Position numbers and translations under genes: made by a program
Part shown: piece by piece, positions 17,253 to 26,109 of the stretch
Numbering within the stretch: position 1 is the stretch's first letter
Layout of the letters: each line of letters begins with the position of its first letter
Notes under the pieces: model-generated
Databases searched by the model: none
The model's input: the letters and a program-made list of their open reading frames with translations, nothing else
What the model was told of the DNA's origin: nothing
Assembly (NCBI GenBank): GCA_024644105.1
Contig: JAHELP010000003.1
Coordinates: forward strand, 1-57,389
Length of the DNA: 57,389 bases
Direction of reading: 5' to 3'
Source: Candidatus Nitrosopumilus sp.
Lineage (GTDB): Archaea > Thermoproteota > Nitrososphaeria > Nitrososphaerales > Nitrosopumilaceae

Positions 17253-18077
17253 ATGAGTATTGAAAAGTTTGTGGGTTTAAGAATTTTCTATGGTCTCATA
17301 TTATTATTGGCAATTTCCACTGGAACTGTTTTTGCTCAAGATTCTCTAATTTCAGTTCAAACAGATGATAATCATTATGATGAAGGAGATACGATAGTAA
17401 TTTCTGGAGACATTACCACGATAGTAGGAAGTACTCCCATTACATTGCAGTTATTTTCTCAAGGAAATATGATTGATATTGCACAAATCACAGTAGCACA
17501 AGATGGAAGTTATTCTCATACAGTTATTGCAGAAGGCCCATTGTGGAAAAAAAGTGGGGATTATACAGTTAGAGTCTCATATGGAGAAGGAAACATTGCA
17601 GAATCTGAATTTAGTTATTCACCAAAATCAGAAGTAATTGCAACTTCAACAAACTTTGAAGTGGATGCTGGAAGCCATGGAACATTCGATGTAGAATATA
17701 CAATTAAAGGAGGTACACTCAAAAATATGGTTGTAGATTCAGACATCTTTGCTGTAATAGTTCAGATTGATGCTTTTGATGAGGGTACAATAACGTTGGA
17801 TTTACCTAGAGAATTCATTGGTGCTGAGAAACAAGATGGTAAAGATGATACATTCATTGTTCTAATAGACGGAATAGAAGTAAGCCCCGTAGAAAAATCG
17901 ATAGTGGGTGGAGAATCTAGAGTTATTGCAATAGATTTTGAAGAAGGAGATTCAGATATTGAAATAATAGGAACGTATGTGATTCCAGAATTCGGAAGTA
18001 TAGTAATGATAATTTTATTTGTAGGAATAATGACTACAGTACTAATTTCAAGAAACAAGTTAGGAATTAGATTTTAA
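17253..18077 (+). CDS. Exported Ig-like protein with diverged PEFG-CTERM tail (4)
   Basis: A 274-aa protein with a signal peptide (LILLLAISTGTVFAQ), an Ig-like domain (about 32-125; GDTIVISGDITTIVG) and a second beta domain (about 150-235; VLIDGIEVSPVEKS). The C-terminal PEFGSIVMIILFVGIM helix ends in SRNKLGIRF. The tail has the same layout as copies 1-3 but a different sequence, so it escaped whatever homogenised the others. A T-rich stretch with TTTTTTAATAG about 20-25 bases upstream is the likely promoter. The stop overlaps the convergent cysteine desulfurase gene by four bases. Confidence 0.78.
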   Translation: MSIEKFVGLRIFYGLILLLAISTGTVFAQDSLISVQTDDNHYDEGDTIVISGDITTIVGSTPITLQLFSQGNMIDIAQITVAQDGSYSHTVIAEGPLWKKSGDYTVRVSYGEGNIAESEFSYSPKSEVIATSTNFEVDAGSHGTFDVEYTIKGGTLKNMVVDSDIFAVIVQIDAFDEGTITLDLPREFIGAEKQDGKDDTFIVLIDGIEVSPVEKSIVGGESRVIAIDFEEGDSDIEIIGTYVIPEFGSIVMIILFVGIMTTVLISRNKLGIRF

Positions 18078-19234
18078 GTAAAAGAATATTTTTCTTTAAA
18101 CGGCGAAAAAGACCTTAATTCTTTAACAATTTTTTTTAGAGATTCTACGGTTTGTTCAATTTCATTTTCATTATTAAAAATCCCTAGAGTCAATCTTAAA
18201 GAACCAGTTATTTGTTCATGGGAAAATCCCATAGCCTGCAAAACATGCGAAGCTTTTTGAGTGTTCACAGAACATGCTGAACCAGTAGAAGCTGCAATTC
18301 CATATTCATCTAGTTTGATTATAAGATCTTCACCATTAACACCAAGAAATGTAAAATGAGCATTGTTTGGTAATCTAGATTTAGGATCCCCATTGAGAGT
18401 AACTTCAGGAATTTCATGTGTGACTTTTTCAATGAGCATATCTCGAAGTTTTGTTACATGTTCCATATTTTGAGATAAATCATTTTTTGCAATTTCGCAG
18501 GCTTTTCCAAACCCTACAATATTTGCAACATTTTCAGTTCCAGAACGTAATCCATCTTCTTGGCCACCCCCCAAAATTACTGGATCAATTTGAATGCCAT
18601 TTCTGATGTATAATGCACCAATACCCTTAGGACCGTGTAATTTATGAGATGAAATAGAGAGTAAATCTATGCCTAATTCTTTAACATCTATAGGAATTTT
18701 ACCAATTGCCTGAATGGCATCTGTATGAAAAGGGATTTTTTGGTCATTACAAATTTTGGCAAGTTCAGAAATTTTTTGAACAGTGCCAATCTCGTTATTT
18801 CCAAACATTATAGAAACAAGACAAGTATTTTCAGAGATATGCTTTTTGAGTTCAGATGGATCAACCATCCCAAATTGATTGACAGGTAGATATTCAATTT
18901 CCAGTCCTTTTTGGGATAATTTTTTACAAGGTTCTAAAACAGCGTCATGTTCAATTGAGGAAGTGATAATTTTGTTAGACTCTGCATTTTTTGATATTCC
19001 TTGAAATACAGTATTGTTTGATTCAGTGCCACCCGAAGTAATCAAAATTTCAGATGGATCTGCATTAATTAGAGAAGCTATTTGTTTTCTAGATTTTTCA
19101 ATAGCCTTGCGAGCCATTCTGCCATATCTGTGAATTGATGATGCATTGCCATATTGTTCTTTCAGATATGGCATCATTGAGGATAGAACATCTTCGTGAA
19201 TTTGAGTAGATGCTGCATTGTCTAGATAAATCAA
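18074..19234 (-). CDS. Cysteine desulfurase (NifS/IscS family)
   Basis: A 386-aa PLP enzyme that transfers the sulfur of cysteine to its active-site Cys as a persulfide. Visible landmarks are the N-terminal YLDNAAST, the PLP lysine in SSHKLHGPKG (K198), RSGTENV and the active Cys in STGSACSVNT (C321). Length is normal. Its start overlaps the end of larE by four bases, which implies translational coupling and suggests that it supplies sulfur to LarE, though it may also serve Fe-S cluster or tRNA thiolation pathways. Confidence 0.93.
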   Translation of the reverse strand: MIYLDNAASTQIHEDVLSSMMPYLKEQYGNASSIHRYGRMARKAIEKSRKQIASLINADPSEILITSGGTESNNTVFQGISKNAESNKIITSSIEHDAVLEPCKKLSQKGLEIEYLPVNQFGMVDPSELKKHISENTCLVSIMFGNNEIGTVQKISELAKICNDQKIPFHTDAIQAIGKIPIDVKELGIDLLSISSHKLHGPKGIGALYIRNGIQIDPVILGGGQEDGLRSGTENVANIVGFGKACEIAKNDLSQNMEHVTKLRDMLIEKVTHEIPEVTLNGDPKSRLPNNAHFTFLGVNGEDLIIKLDEYGIAASTGSACSVNTQKASHVLQAMGFSHEQITGSLRLTLGIFNNENEIEQTVESLKKIVKELRSFSPFKEKYSFT

Positions 19235-20028
19235 TCTGCAATCACGTTAATTTTTCCCGGTTTATACCCTTCCGGATCTAGTTCAACAGAAGAAAAACCA
19301 ATCATTGTCAATTTCTCAGTAATTTGTCTCAAAAGGGTTTCATCAAAAATTGGAATCATTTGTTTTTCTACTTCAATTTTTGCTGAACCGTCAATATCAC
19401 GAACTCTAACTTGTTTTACATTTGTCAACTGTTTAACAATATTTTCTCCAAATTCTATTCGAATTAATTTTTCTGCAGTTACTCTTTGACCCCAAGGAAT
19501 TCTAGAGGCTAAACATGAATTTGATGGTCTGTCAAAAACAGATAAACCAATCATTTTGGCAGTATCACGAATTTTAGATTTTGAAAAATTAGTTTCCACT
19601 AGAGGGCTACGTATTCCATTTTGTTTTAATGCCTCAATTCCAGGCCTATAATCCCCCAAATCATCAATATTGGTGCCATCAACTATAGTATCTACACCAT
19701 GCTCTTTGGCTAAATTTAGCAAATGTTCTCCTAATTCCAGCCTACAGTGAAAACAACGAGTTGAATCGTTTTTTGTGAATTCTTCATTTTCTAATTCACT
19801 GTAATCTAAGAAAAGTTGTTTAATTCCTATTTCAGAACAAATTTTTTTAGATGATTCTAGTTCATCCTTAGCTAATGTTTTGTAATCAGCAGTTACTGCA
19901 ATTGCATCAGGTCCTAGTTTTTGAAATGCAGCGTAGGCAACTAATGCACTATCAACACCACCTGAAAGAGCAATGATTACTTTATTTTTGTCATCAAACC
20001 AATTTACAAGATTTTCAAGATGAGTCAT
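19231..20028 (-). CDS. larE: LarE, sulfur transferase for the nickel-pincer nucleotide cofactor
   Basis: A 265-aa PP-loop ATPase with SGGVDS at residues 22-27. LarE adenylates the pyridinium dicarboxylate nucleotide made by LarB and converts both carboxylates to thiocarboxylates. Three cysteines, C92 and C95 (RCFHC) and C172 (SCLASRIPWG), match the set that in some LarE proteins holds a [4Fe-4S] cluster. Types with only the last Cys consume their own sulfur. The protein is therefore probably catalytic rather than sacrificial. It overlaps larC by 14 bases and the cysteine desulfurase by four. Confidence 0.88.
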   Translation of the reverse strand: MTHLENLVNWFDDKNKVIIALSGGVDSALVAYAAFQKLGPDAIAVTADYKTLAKDELESSKKICSEIGIKQLFLDYSELENEEFTKNDSTRCFHCRLELGEHLLNLAKEHGVDTIVDGTNIDDLGDYRPGIEALKQNGIRSPLVETNFSKSKIRDTAKMIGLSVFDRPSNSCLASRIPWGQRVTAEKLIRIEFGENIVKQLTNVKQVRVRDIDGSAKIEVEKQMIPIFDETLLRQITEKLTMIGFSSVELDPEGYKPGKINVIAD

Positions 20029-21250
20029 TTTTAGTCTCCAGTTTTTCTATCTCTTTTCTCAAAAATGCTTCTGTCTCTTTTATTGACTTGTCTACAGCAT
20101 TTGATATTTTCTTTAGATCATCAAATTCTATTTTAAAATCTGTTTTTCCTTTAAAAGATGATTTTTTATAATTTACTAGAAAAGAGGTACCACTCAAATT
20201 AATGGAAACATTATGATTTGTGCGAGGAACTATAAATCGACTAGAATCAGAAATTCTGACACCTAAAGTTCCTGTTTCTAATACTAGAGTGTCAACAATA
20301 TCATCTAGTAAATCATCAGTACAAATTACAGAAACAAGATTTGTAGGTCTGCCTTTTTTTGTAATTCCATGATAAATAGAAACATCACGTGCACCCTTTG
20401 CCATAATTTTTTCAATTAGATTTCCCAAAATTTCTCCTGAAACATCATCTACATTAGTTTCAAGGATTTTAACTGAATCAACAGTAAATCCATTATCAGA
20501 ACCTCGAATAATTTTTAGAACGTTTGAAAAAGATTCAAAATCTTTTTGGCCTGCCCCATAACCTATAGATTCAACCTTCACTGATGGATAGTATTTTACG
20601 GATTCCTGAGTTAAATTAACCAAAATACAGGCTCCAGTAGGAGTAGTAAGTTCTTCATTTGCATCATTGCCTTTAATTATCAAATTTGAATTTTTAAAAA
20701 TCTCCAGAATAGCACTTGCTGGATTGGACATTGTTCCGTGTGAAAAAGATACTGAACCTCCACCAACTGCAACAGGTAAACAAATAATTTTTTCATCAAA
20801 TATAGCCAAATCTTCTAAGGCGATAGAAATTCCAACAATGTCAACCAGAGTATCAATGCTTGATGCTTCATGAAAATGAACAGAGTCTTCAGGAATTCCA
20901 TGGATTTTGGATTCAGCCGAGATGAGAGTATCAATGCAAGATTTTGCAAATAAAGTTGCTTTTTCTGAAAGTTGAATTTCTTTACATGAGTTTAGTATTG
21001 CTTGCTTTATTTCCGATCCTTTTCTTTCATGAACGTCCTCATCTATATCTAAAACTAGTTGTAAGGCTTGCACTCCATGTTTCTGAATTTTCCCAAAATC
21101 AATTTTTTTAATTGTAGAGTTTGAAAGGAATTTTTCAGATTTTTTGATTCCAGTAATGATCTTATTTTTATCAGCTCCTAAATCCACTAATGCACAAAGT
21201 AGCATATCTCCAGATATACCAGCGATTTGGGGATCAAAGACAACAACCAT
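20015..21250 (-). CDS. larC: LarC, nickel insertion protein for the nickel-pincer nucleotide cofactor
   Basis: LarC is the CTP-dependent cyclometallase that inserts Ni into the pincer nucleotide. The 411-aa sequence shows the family N-terminus (FDPQIAGISGDMLLCALVDLG), the His-rich VHFHEASSIDTLVDIVG near residue 125 and EELTTPTGACIL near residue 205. It is one continuous frame; no programmed frameshift, as reported for some bacterial larC genes, is needed. It heads the larC-larE-desulfurase operon. A TATA-like TTTATAAG (21270-21277, minus strand) sits 24 bases upstream, so the mRNA is probably leaderless. Confidence 0.9.
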   Translation of the reverse strand: MVVVFDPQIAGISGDMLLCALVDLGADKNKIITGIKKSEKFLSNSTIKKIDFGKIQKHGVQALQLVLDIDEDVHERKGSEIKQAILNSCKEIQLSEKATLFAKSCIDTLISAESKIHGIPEDSVHFHEASSIDTLVDIVGISIALEDLAIFDEKIICLPVAVGGGSVSFSHGTMSNPASAILEIFKNSNLIIKGNDANEELTTPTGACILVNLTQESVKYYPSVKVESIGYGAGQKDFESFSNVLKIIRGSDNGFTVDSVKILETNVDDVSGEILGNLIEKIMAKGARDVSIYHGITKKGRPTNLVSVICTDDLLDDIVDTLVLETGTLGVRISDSSRFIVPRTNHNVSINLSGTSFLVNYKKSSFKGKTDFKIEFDDLKKISNAVDKSIKETEAFLRKEIEKLETKNDSS

Positions 21251-21269
21251 GATTAAAAATTATCAAAAA

Positions 21270-21277
21270 TGCTTATA
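21270..21277 (-). promoter_or_regulatory. TATA box of the larC-larE operon
   Basis: TTTATAAG on the minus strand is centred about 24 bases from the larC ATG. It lies back to back with the mdh promoter in an 89-base divergent gap. Confidence 0.6.
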
Positions 21278-21309
21278 AATTCGACTAATATCTCAAGAAT
21301 TTCATTAGA

Positions 21310-21317
21310 TTTAATTA
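21310..21317 (+). promoter_or_regulatory. TATA box of mdh
   Basis: TTTAATTA is centred about 27 bases before the mdh ATG (21340), consistent with a leaderless transcript. Confidence 0.55.
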
Positions 21318-21339
21318 TTGAAAACCAACACCGATTTTC

Positions 21340-22254
21340 ATGATTACTATAATTGGTTCTGGTAAAGTAGGCGGAGATGCTGCATTATTCTCTGCATTAA
21401 AGCGATTAGATGATCAGATACTATTGTTAGATGTCGCTGAAGGACTACCTCAAGGTGAAGCTATGGATATCAATCACATGTTATCAGAGCAAGGAATTGA
21501 TGTTGAAGTTAAAGGTTCAAATGATTTTGCAGATATGAAGGGCTCAAATGTAGTAGTTGTAGTTGCAGGTTCTGGAAGAAAACCAGGGATGACAAGAATG
21601 GATCTTTTGAAAATTAATGCAACAATAGTCAAAAGTGTTGTAGAAAATGTAAAAAAATATGCAGATGACTCGATGATAATTCCAGTTACAAATCCTCTTG
21701 ATCCAATGGCTTACATCACATACAAAGTATCTGGATTTGATAGAAGCAGAGTATTTGGTATGGGAGGAATGTTAGATTTATCTAGATTTAGACAATTTAT
21801 TCATGAAGCAACAGGGCATTCTCGTGATTCTATTAGAGCACTTGTGATTGGAGAACATGGTGAAAACATGCTTCCATTACCAAGATTTTCATCAGTATCA
21901 GGAATTCCATTATCATCTTTTCTTCCAAAAGAAAAATTAGATGAATTGGTGATAAATACAAAACAGGTTGCTGCAAAAGTAATTGAATTAAAAGGCGCCA
22001 CAGTACATGCACCAGGAAATGCAATATCTGCTATTGTAGAATCTGTTGTAAGAGATAGAAAACAAGTCATTCCGGTTGCAACATATCTTGATGGTGAATA
22101 CGGACATTCAGATGTAACAATTGGAGTACCAGCTATTATTGGTAAAAAAGGAGTGGAAAAAATAATTGAACTAGACCTAAATGATGAAGAGAAACAGGTC
22201 TTTGATAAAGCAGTTGAAAGTGTAAAGAGCGCCATTTCAGGCATTCAGATCTAA
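21340..22254 (+). CDS. mdh: Malate dehydrogenase (LDH/MDH superfamily)
   Basis: A 304-aa NAD-dependent 2-hydroxyacid dehydrogenase that interconverts malate and oxaloacetate. The N-terminus holds the Rossmann GSGKVG loop and an Asp at the end of strand 2 (LLLDVAEG), favouring NAD over NADP. The active-site loop [11 protein letters not shown] carries the arginines expected for a C4 dicarboxylate, [10 protein letters not shown] is conserved, and the catalytic His is in VIGEHGENM. Oxaloacetate links to the thaumarchaeal carbon-fixation and TCA reactions. It diverges from larC and is followed 33 bases later by larB, so a 2-hydroxyacid context for the NPN genes is possible. Confidence 0.9.
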   Translation: MITIIGSGKVGGDAALFSALKRLDDQILLLDVAEGLPQGEAMDINHMLSEQGIDVEVKGSNDFADMKGSNVVVVVAGSGRKPGMTRMDLLKINATIVKSVVENVKKYADDSMIIPVTNPLDPMAYITYKVSGFDRSRVFGMGGMLDLSRFRQFIHEATGHSRDSIRALVIGEHGENMLPLPRFSSVSGIPLSSFLPKEKLDELVINTKQVAAKVIELKGATVHAPGNAISAIVESVVRDRKQVIPVATYLDGEYGHSDVTIGVPAIIGKKGVEKIIELDLNDEEKQVFDKAVESVKSAISGIQI

Positions 22255-22287
22255 GCATTTTTTTAGACTAACATAGAAAAATCTTCA

Positions 22288-23064
22288 TTGGAGATACATG
22301 AAATTCTAGAGTCAGTTAAAGAAGGTAAAATTTCAATAAATAATGCAAAAAAGCTTTTGTCACTTTATTCAATTGAAGAGATCGAAGGAATTGCTAAAAT
22401 TGATATCAATAGAAGAAAAAGAAGAGGGATTCCAGAAGTAGTTTTTGCAGAAACTAAAGAATTAGAAGAAATTAAGAAAATAACTAAAAAAACTCTTGAA
22501 AAAACAAATTCAGTAATAATATCCAGAATCAAGAAAAAAGATTATCCAAAGATTTTAGCATTTGCCAAGAAACTAAAAGTGAAAATTAAAACAGGAAAAA
22601 ATTCATCATCATTGTTATTATTTAAAAAACCGATTAAAGCTAAAGGTGGAAAAGTTGGAATTATTACTGCTGGAACATCGGACATTGGAGTAGCAGAAGA
22701 ATCAAGATTGATGTGTGAGGCCATGAATTGTAAATGCATTACAAGTTATGATGTAGGAGTTGCAGGAATACAAAGAATTTTTCCAATTTTGAAGGAAATG
22801 GTCAATGAAGATGTTGATTGTATCATAGTTGCTGCAGGAATGGAGGGGGCTTTGGCAACATTGGTCTCAACATTAGTAGATATTCCAATAATTGGAATTC
22901 CTACTTCAGTAGGATACGGGTATGGAGAAAAAGGAATTGCTGCACTTGCATCAATGCTGCAAAGCTGTTCTTTGGGTTTATCAGTTGTAAATATTGATAA
23001 CGGAATTGCTGCTGGAGGAATTGCTGCAAATATTGCAAACAGGGCAATTAAAAAAAATAATTAA
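22288..23064 (+). CDS. larB: LarB, first enzyme of nickel-pincer nucleotide synthesis
   Basis: LarB carboxylates and hydrolyses nicotinic acid adenine dinucleotide to the pyridinium biscarboxylate mononucleotide. The 258-aa protein has the helical N-terminal domain (LESVKEGKISINNAKKLL) and a C-terminal PurE-like domain with GIITAGTSDIGVAEESRLMC (about residue 130) and VAAGMEGALATLVSTLVDIPIIGIPTS in conserved context. The start is TTG at 22288. It is transcribed with mdh and away from larC/larE, so the pathway is split over two divergent units. No larA gene is present in the window. Confidence 0.88.
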   Translation: MEIHEILESVKEGKISINNAKKLLSLYSIEEIEGIAKIDINRRKRRGIPEVVFAETKELEEIKKITKKTLEKTNSVIISRIKKKDYPKILAFAKKLKVKIKTGKNSSSLLLFKKPIKAKGGKVGIITAGTSDIGVAEESRLMCEAMNCKCITSYDVGVAGIQRIFPILKEMVNEDVDCIIVAAGMEGALATLVSTLVDIPIIGIPTSVGYGYGEKGIAALASMLQSCSLGLSVVNIDNGIAAGGIAANIANRAIKKNN

Positions 23065-23098
23065 AATTAGAAATTAAGACTAACTGAACTCGTAAATC

Positions 23099-23107
23099 AT
23101 ATATAAG
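23099..23107 (+). promoter_or_regulatory. TATA box of the radical SAM gene
   Basis: ATATATAAG is centred 26 bases before the TTG at 23129. This supports that non-ATG codon as the start of a leaderless mRNA. Confidence 0.6.
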
Positions 23108-23128
23108 ATACCTAAAGAAAATTGATAA

Positions 23129-24709
23129 TTGTCGGGCAAACGTGTTGTTCTAACTGCTGATCGTAGTTTAATGACAAATTATAGAGGAAATTTTCTTTAT
23201 GGATTTATTGCATGTGGACCTTACGAAGTCCTACCAGAATGGGTTTTTGATAAAGTATTTTGTCCATCTGTTGAAACTGATCCAATAACAGGGCAAGTGA
23301 AAGTTGCCCAAGTGGGATTAAGAAGAATTGAAAGTTCATTGATTCAAGGGGGATACAAAAGAGAAGATGTTTTCATGGCACATCCTGAAATGCTTAACAA
23401 ATCAATTGGGCCAGATACAAAGGTAGTTGGAATTAATGTCATGGATCCCTTAGGTATGGCTCCTGTAACAACTACAATGTCACCAGAAAAATTATCCTAT
23501 GTTGCAATGAAATTCAAAAAAATGTGTGCAAGTATTATTCAACTCAAAAAGAAATATGATTTCAAAGTTGTAGTTGGGGGCAATGGAGCATGGGAATTGG
23601 CAAAATCAGATCGAATGAAAATTCATGGAATTGATACAGTGGTAGTTGGTGAAGCTGATGAATTAGCTGTTGATTTATTTCAGGATTTAGAAAAAAATGA
23701 TGCTCCAGAACTAATGCATTGTTTTGTAAGAAATCTAGAAAATATTCCAGTTATCGAAGGTCCAACAATTAATTCATTGATTGAAGCAATGCGTGGATGT
23801 GGTAGAGGTTGTGACTTTTGTGATGTTAACAAAAGATCAAAGAAAGATCTGCCATTAGAAAGATTACAACATGAAGCAAAAACAAACTTAGACTATGGAT
23901 TTGATTCTATTTGGTTACATTCTGATGAAATGTTACTCTATGGATGTGACAACAGAGACTTTGTACCTAACAGAGATGCTATTGTTGATTTGTGGAAAGG
24001 GCTCAAAGGTCTAGGTGCAAATTTTGTTGGAACCACACATATGACATTTTCTGCTGTTGCAGCAGATCCTACACTTATGCAACAAATTTCACAAGTAAAT
24101 GAACAAGATAAGACGGGAAGGTGGCTTGCAACTAATCTAGGAATTGAAACAGTAGCTCCAGACATGGTAAAGAAACATCTTGGAGTTAAAACAAAACCAT
24201 TTGCACCAGAAGAATGGGGAAGTGTTGTAAGAGAGGGTGCTAAAATTCTAAATGAAAATCACTGGTTCCCTGCTGCTACAATAATTATTGGTTGGCCTGA
24301 TGAAACACCTGATGATATTCAATATACCATAGACATGATGAGTGATTTTAGAGAAATGGACTTTAGAGGTCTAGTAGCCCCACTACTTTATCAAGACTTT
24401 AGTGAAAAGAATTCCATGCATTTTGGAAACTTGAATGAAGCCCAATTTACATTATTTTGGAAATGCTGGGAAAACAACTTGCGTGTAATTAATGATATTA
24501 TTCCAATTATTCTTAGAAACAAGACATACGGTCCACCAATGAAGGTATTCATGTATGGAATTCTAAAAGCTGGAACATGGGCAATAATGAGATATCTACG
24601 AGGATTGTGTAAGGATTTGTTTAATGGAAGAACACCTGATGAAATCATTGACAAATATGCTAGAAACAGATCAGTGTCTGCACCTAAGATTCAAACAAAG
24701 AAATTATAG
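23129..24709 (+). CDS. Radical SAM protein with B12-binding-like N-terminal domain
   Basis: A 526-aa protein. The N-terminal half looks like a cobalamin-binding-type Rossmann domain (KVVVGGNGAWELAKSD, then VVVGEADEL). The radical SAM core starts with C-x3-C-x2-C (MRGCGRGCDFCDV, about residues 225-234). The last 150 residues are helical and rich in aromatics. Such enzymes catalyse methylations or C-C bond formation on unreactive carbons. Size, layout and the membrane-lipid biology of Thaumarchaeota make a GDGT ring synthase (Grs-like) role conceivable, but I cannot distinguish it from other B12-type radical SAM enzymes by eye. The start is TTG. It is a single gene between larB and a convergent small gene. 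Confidence 0.75.
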   Translation: MSGKRVVLTADRSLMTNYRGNFLYGFIACGPYEVLPEWVFDKVFCPSVETDPITGQVKVAQVGLRRIESSLIQGGYKREDVFMAHPEMLNKSIGPDTKVVGINVMDPLGMAPVTTTMSPEKLSYVAMKFKKMCASIIQLKKKYDFKVVVGGNGAWELAKSDRMKIHGIDTVVVGEADELAVDLFQDLEKNDAPELMHCFVRNLENIPVIEGPTINSLIEAMRGCGRGCDFCDVNKRSKKDLPLERLQHEAKTNLDYGFDSIWLHSDEMLLYGCDNRDFVPNRDAIVDLWKGLKGLGANFVGTTHMTFSAVAADPTLMQQISQVNEQDKTGRWLATNLGIETVAPDMVKKHLGVKTKPFAPEEWGSVVREGAKILNENHWFPAATIIIGWPDETPDDIQYTIDMMSDFREMDFRGLVAPLLYQDFSEKNSMHFGNLNEAQFTLFWKCWENNLRVINDIIPIILRNKTYGPPMKVFMYGILKAGTWAIMRYLRGLCKDLFNGRTPDEIIDKYARNRSVSAPKIQTKKL

Positions 24710-25027
24710 TTTTTCTATAGCAACATCTGCAATAGTATTTCGTATTGGGGTTAATGAAATAAAGTAGACTTTGTCTGCTCTTTCAATATTTTCAACTTTT
24801 TTGAATGATTTTGTTGCGACGTCAAATTCATAAATTCCAGGTTCTAGTGAACCTTTTGAATATAACATAAGATATGTTTCGCCCGTTGAAGGACTAAGTG
24901 GAATGAAAGATAACACGTAACCTTTGTAGGAATTAATTGGCATTGTATTTTTCATTGGCGGGGCTGCTGATGCCATATACATTAGAAAATCTTCAACGGA
25001 TTCAAATTCTTCATATTCAATATGCAT
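24704..25027 (-). CDS. Small protein of unknown function
   Basis: A 107-aa soluble-looking protein with no signal peptide, beta-rich in the second half (GYVLSFIPLSPSTGETYLML). I do not recognise the family. AT-rich codon use like its neighbours and a clear start (MHIEYEEFESVEDFL) support a real gene. The stop overlaps the 3' end of the radical SAM gene by six bases (convergent). Confidence 0.55.
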   Translation of the reverse strand: MHIEYEEFESVEDFLMYMASAAPPMKNTMPINSYKGYVLSFIPLSPSTGETYLMLYSKGSLEPGIYEFDVATKSFKKVENIERADKVYFISLTPIRNTIADVAIEKL

Positions 25028-25077
25028 GATGTGGGATAAGGTGTTTCAGTATAATAACCTACTAGAAAGAAGTGATA

Positions 25078-26055
25078 TTATTTTCTAGATTTGATTATTT
25101 TGTTAACTTTGAATCCAATCAAAGCAGGTGCTGCAATATACATTCCCAAATTCAAAGCAATAACTGAAATTCCTAGTCCTAAGACTTCAACTTCAGAACC
25201 ATTATCTGCTAATGTCATTATAGATAATGTTGAGATCATTGGTGTGATGAATGCTCTAACTGCTTCTTGGAACATTGGATTTTCTCTTTCCAAGTCAGCA
25301 ATTGTTGGTGAGAATGAATAGTATAATTGGTTAAATCCTGACATGAATGCTGTTCCAGATGAAGTACTCATTACAGTGTTATCTCTAATTTCCCTAAGGA
25401 ATTGAACTTGAGGTGCTAATTCAGTACCATATGCTGCTGTTGCAATTAAACAACCACCGCCTTTTGGTTCTTCAGTTTTAATGACTTGACAAATTCCATT
25501 TACTAATTGAGTTCCTGCACCACATGTTGGTTCAGGTTCTGGTTCGGGTGTTGGTTCTGGTTCAGGTTCTGGTTCGGGTGTTGGTTCTGGTTCAGGTTCT
25601 GGTTCGGGTGTTGGTTCTGGTTCAGGTTCTGGTTCGGGTTCTGGACTAGTAATTACTGCTTTACCTCCAACATAATTTACAGCGATGCTTGATGTATCAG
25701 CACCATACTTGAATTCATAAACATAATCACCATTTAATTTCCAAAGAGGTCCACCAGCAACATAATTTTTTGCAAATGAACCATCAGAACTAATTGAAAT
25801 TTGATCTATACCTACAATATTGTTATCAGGTGATTTGATAATTAATGTAAGTCCGTTACCAGATGAAGAATCATAATCTCCTATAGTTCCAGTAATCTTA
25901 ACTGATGCACCATTTGAATAAATATCTAAATCAGAAGAAACGGTTAATGCAGGATTTGGATCCGTAGCTGCAAAAGCAGCGCCACTAACACCATAAGATA
26001 AAATTGAAATTGATAATAATGCAAATGCTAAGAACGCAGTTAGCCTCATTTTCAT
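25078..26055 (-). CDS. Exported Ig-like protein with Pro-Glu repeat and CFI-box C-terminal domain
   Basis: A 325-aa protein: signal peptide ([21 protein letters not shown]), one Ig-like domain of the window's family (about 35-130; [18 protein letters not shown]), then a Pro-Glu-Thr linker of 10-residue tandem units (about 137-175). [13 protein letters not shown] pair is followed by a C-terminal domain starting [19 protein letters not shown], with the SPTIADLE block and two hydrophobic helices ending in KSRK. The [11 protein letters not shown] start is the signature of CFI-box-type C-terminal domains. The Pro-Glu linker resembles wall-spanning spacers. The protein is probably anchored by its C-terminal helices with the Ig domain outside. 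Confidence 0.72.
   Translation of the reverse strand: MKMRLTAFLAFALLSISILSYGVSGAAFAATDPNPALTVSSDLDIYSNGASVKITGTIGDYDSSSGNGLTLIIKSPDNNIVGIDQISISSDGSFAKNYVAGGPLWKLNGDYVYEFKYGADTSSIAVNYVGGKAVITSPEPEPEPEPEPTPEPEPEPEPTPEPEPEPEPTPEPEPEPTCGAGTQLVNGICQVIKTEEPKGGGCLIATAAYGTELAPQVQFLREIRDNTVMSTSSGTAFMSGFNQLYYSFSPTIADLERENPMFQEAVRAFITPMISTLSIMTLADNGSEVEVLGLGISVIALNLGMYIAAPALIGFKVNKIIKSRK
25527..25640. repeat. 30-bp tandem repeat encoding [10 protein letters not shown]
   Basis: One partial unit (25527-25550) and three full 30-base units (25551-25580, 25581-25610, 25611-25640), identical except for the last base. They encode 10-residue Pro-Glu-Thr units of the surface protein's spacer and are a likely site of length variation. 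Confidence 0.95.
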
Positions 26056-26109
26056 TTTGATTCGTGAATTGAGGTATTTATGTTTTCAATGAAATAAAAA
26101 TTGACCATA

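Noticed and set aside
25527-25640. CRISPR-like repeat array
   Set aside because: The 30-base units are contiguous without spacers and in frame, encoding Pro-Glu units of a protein.
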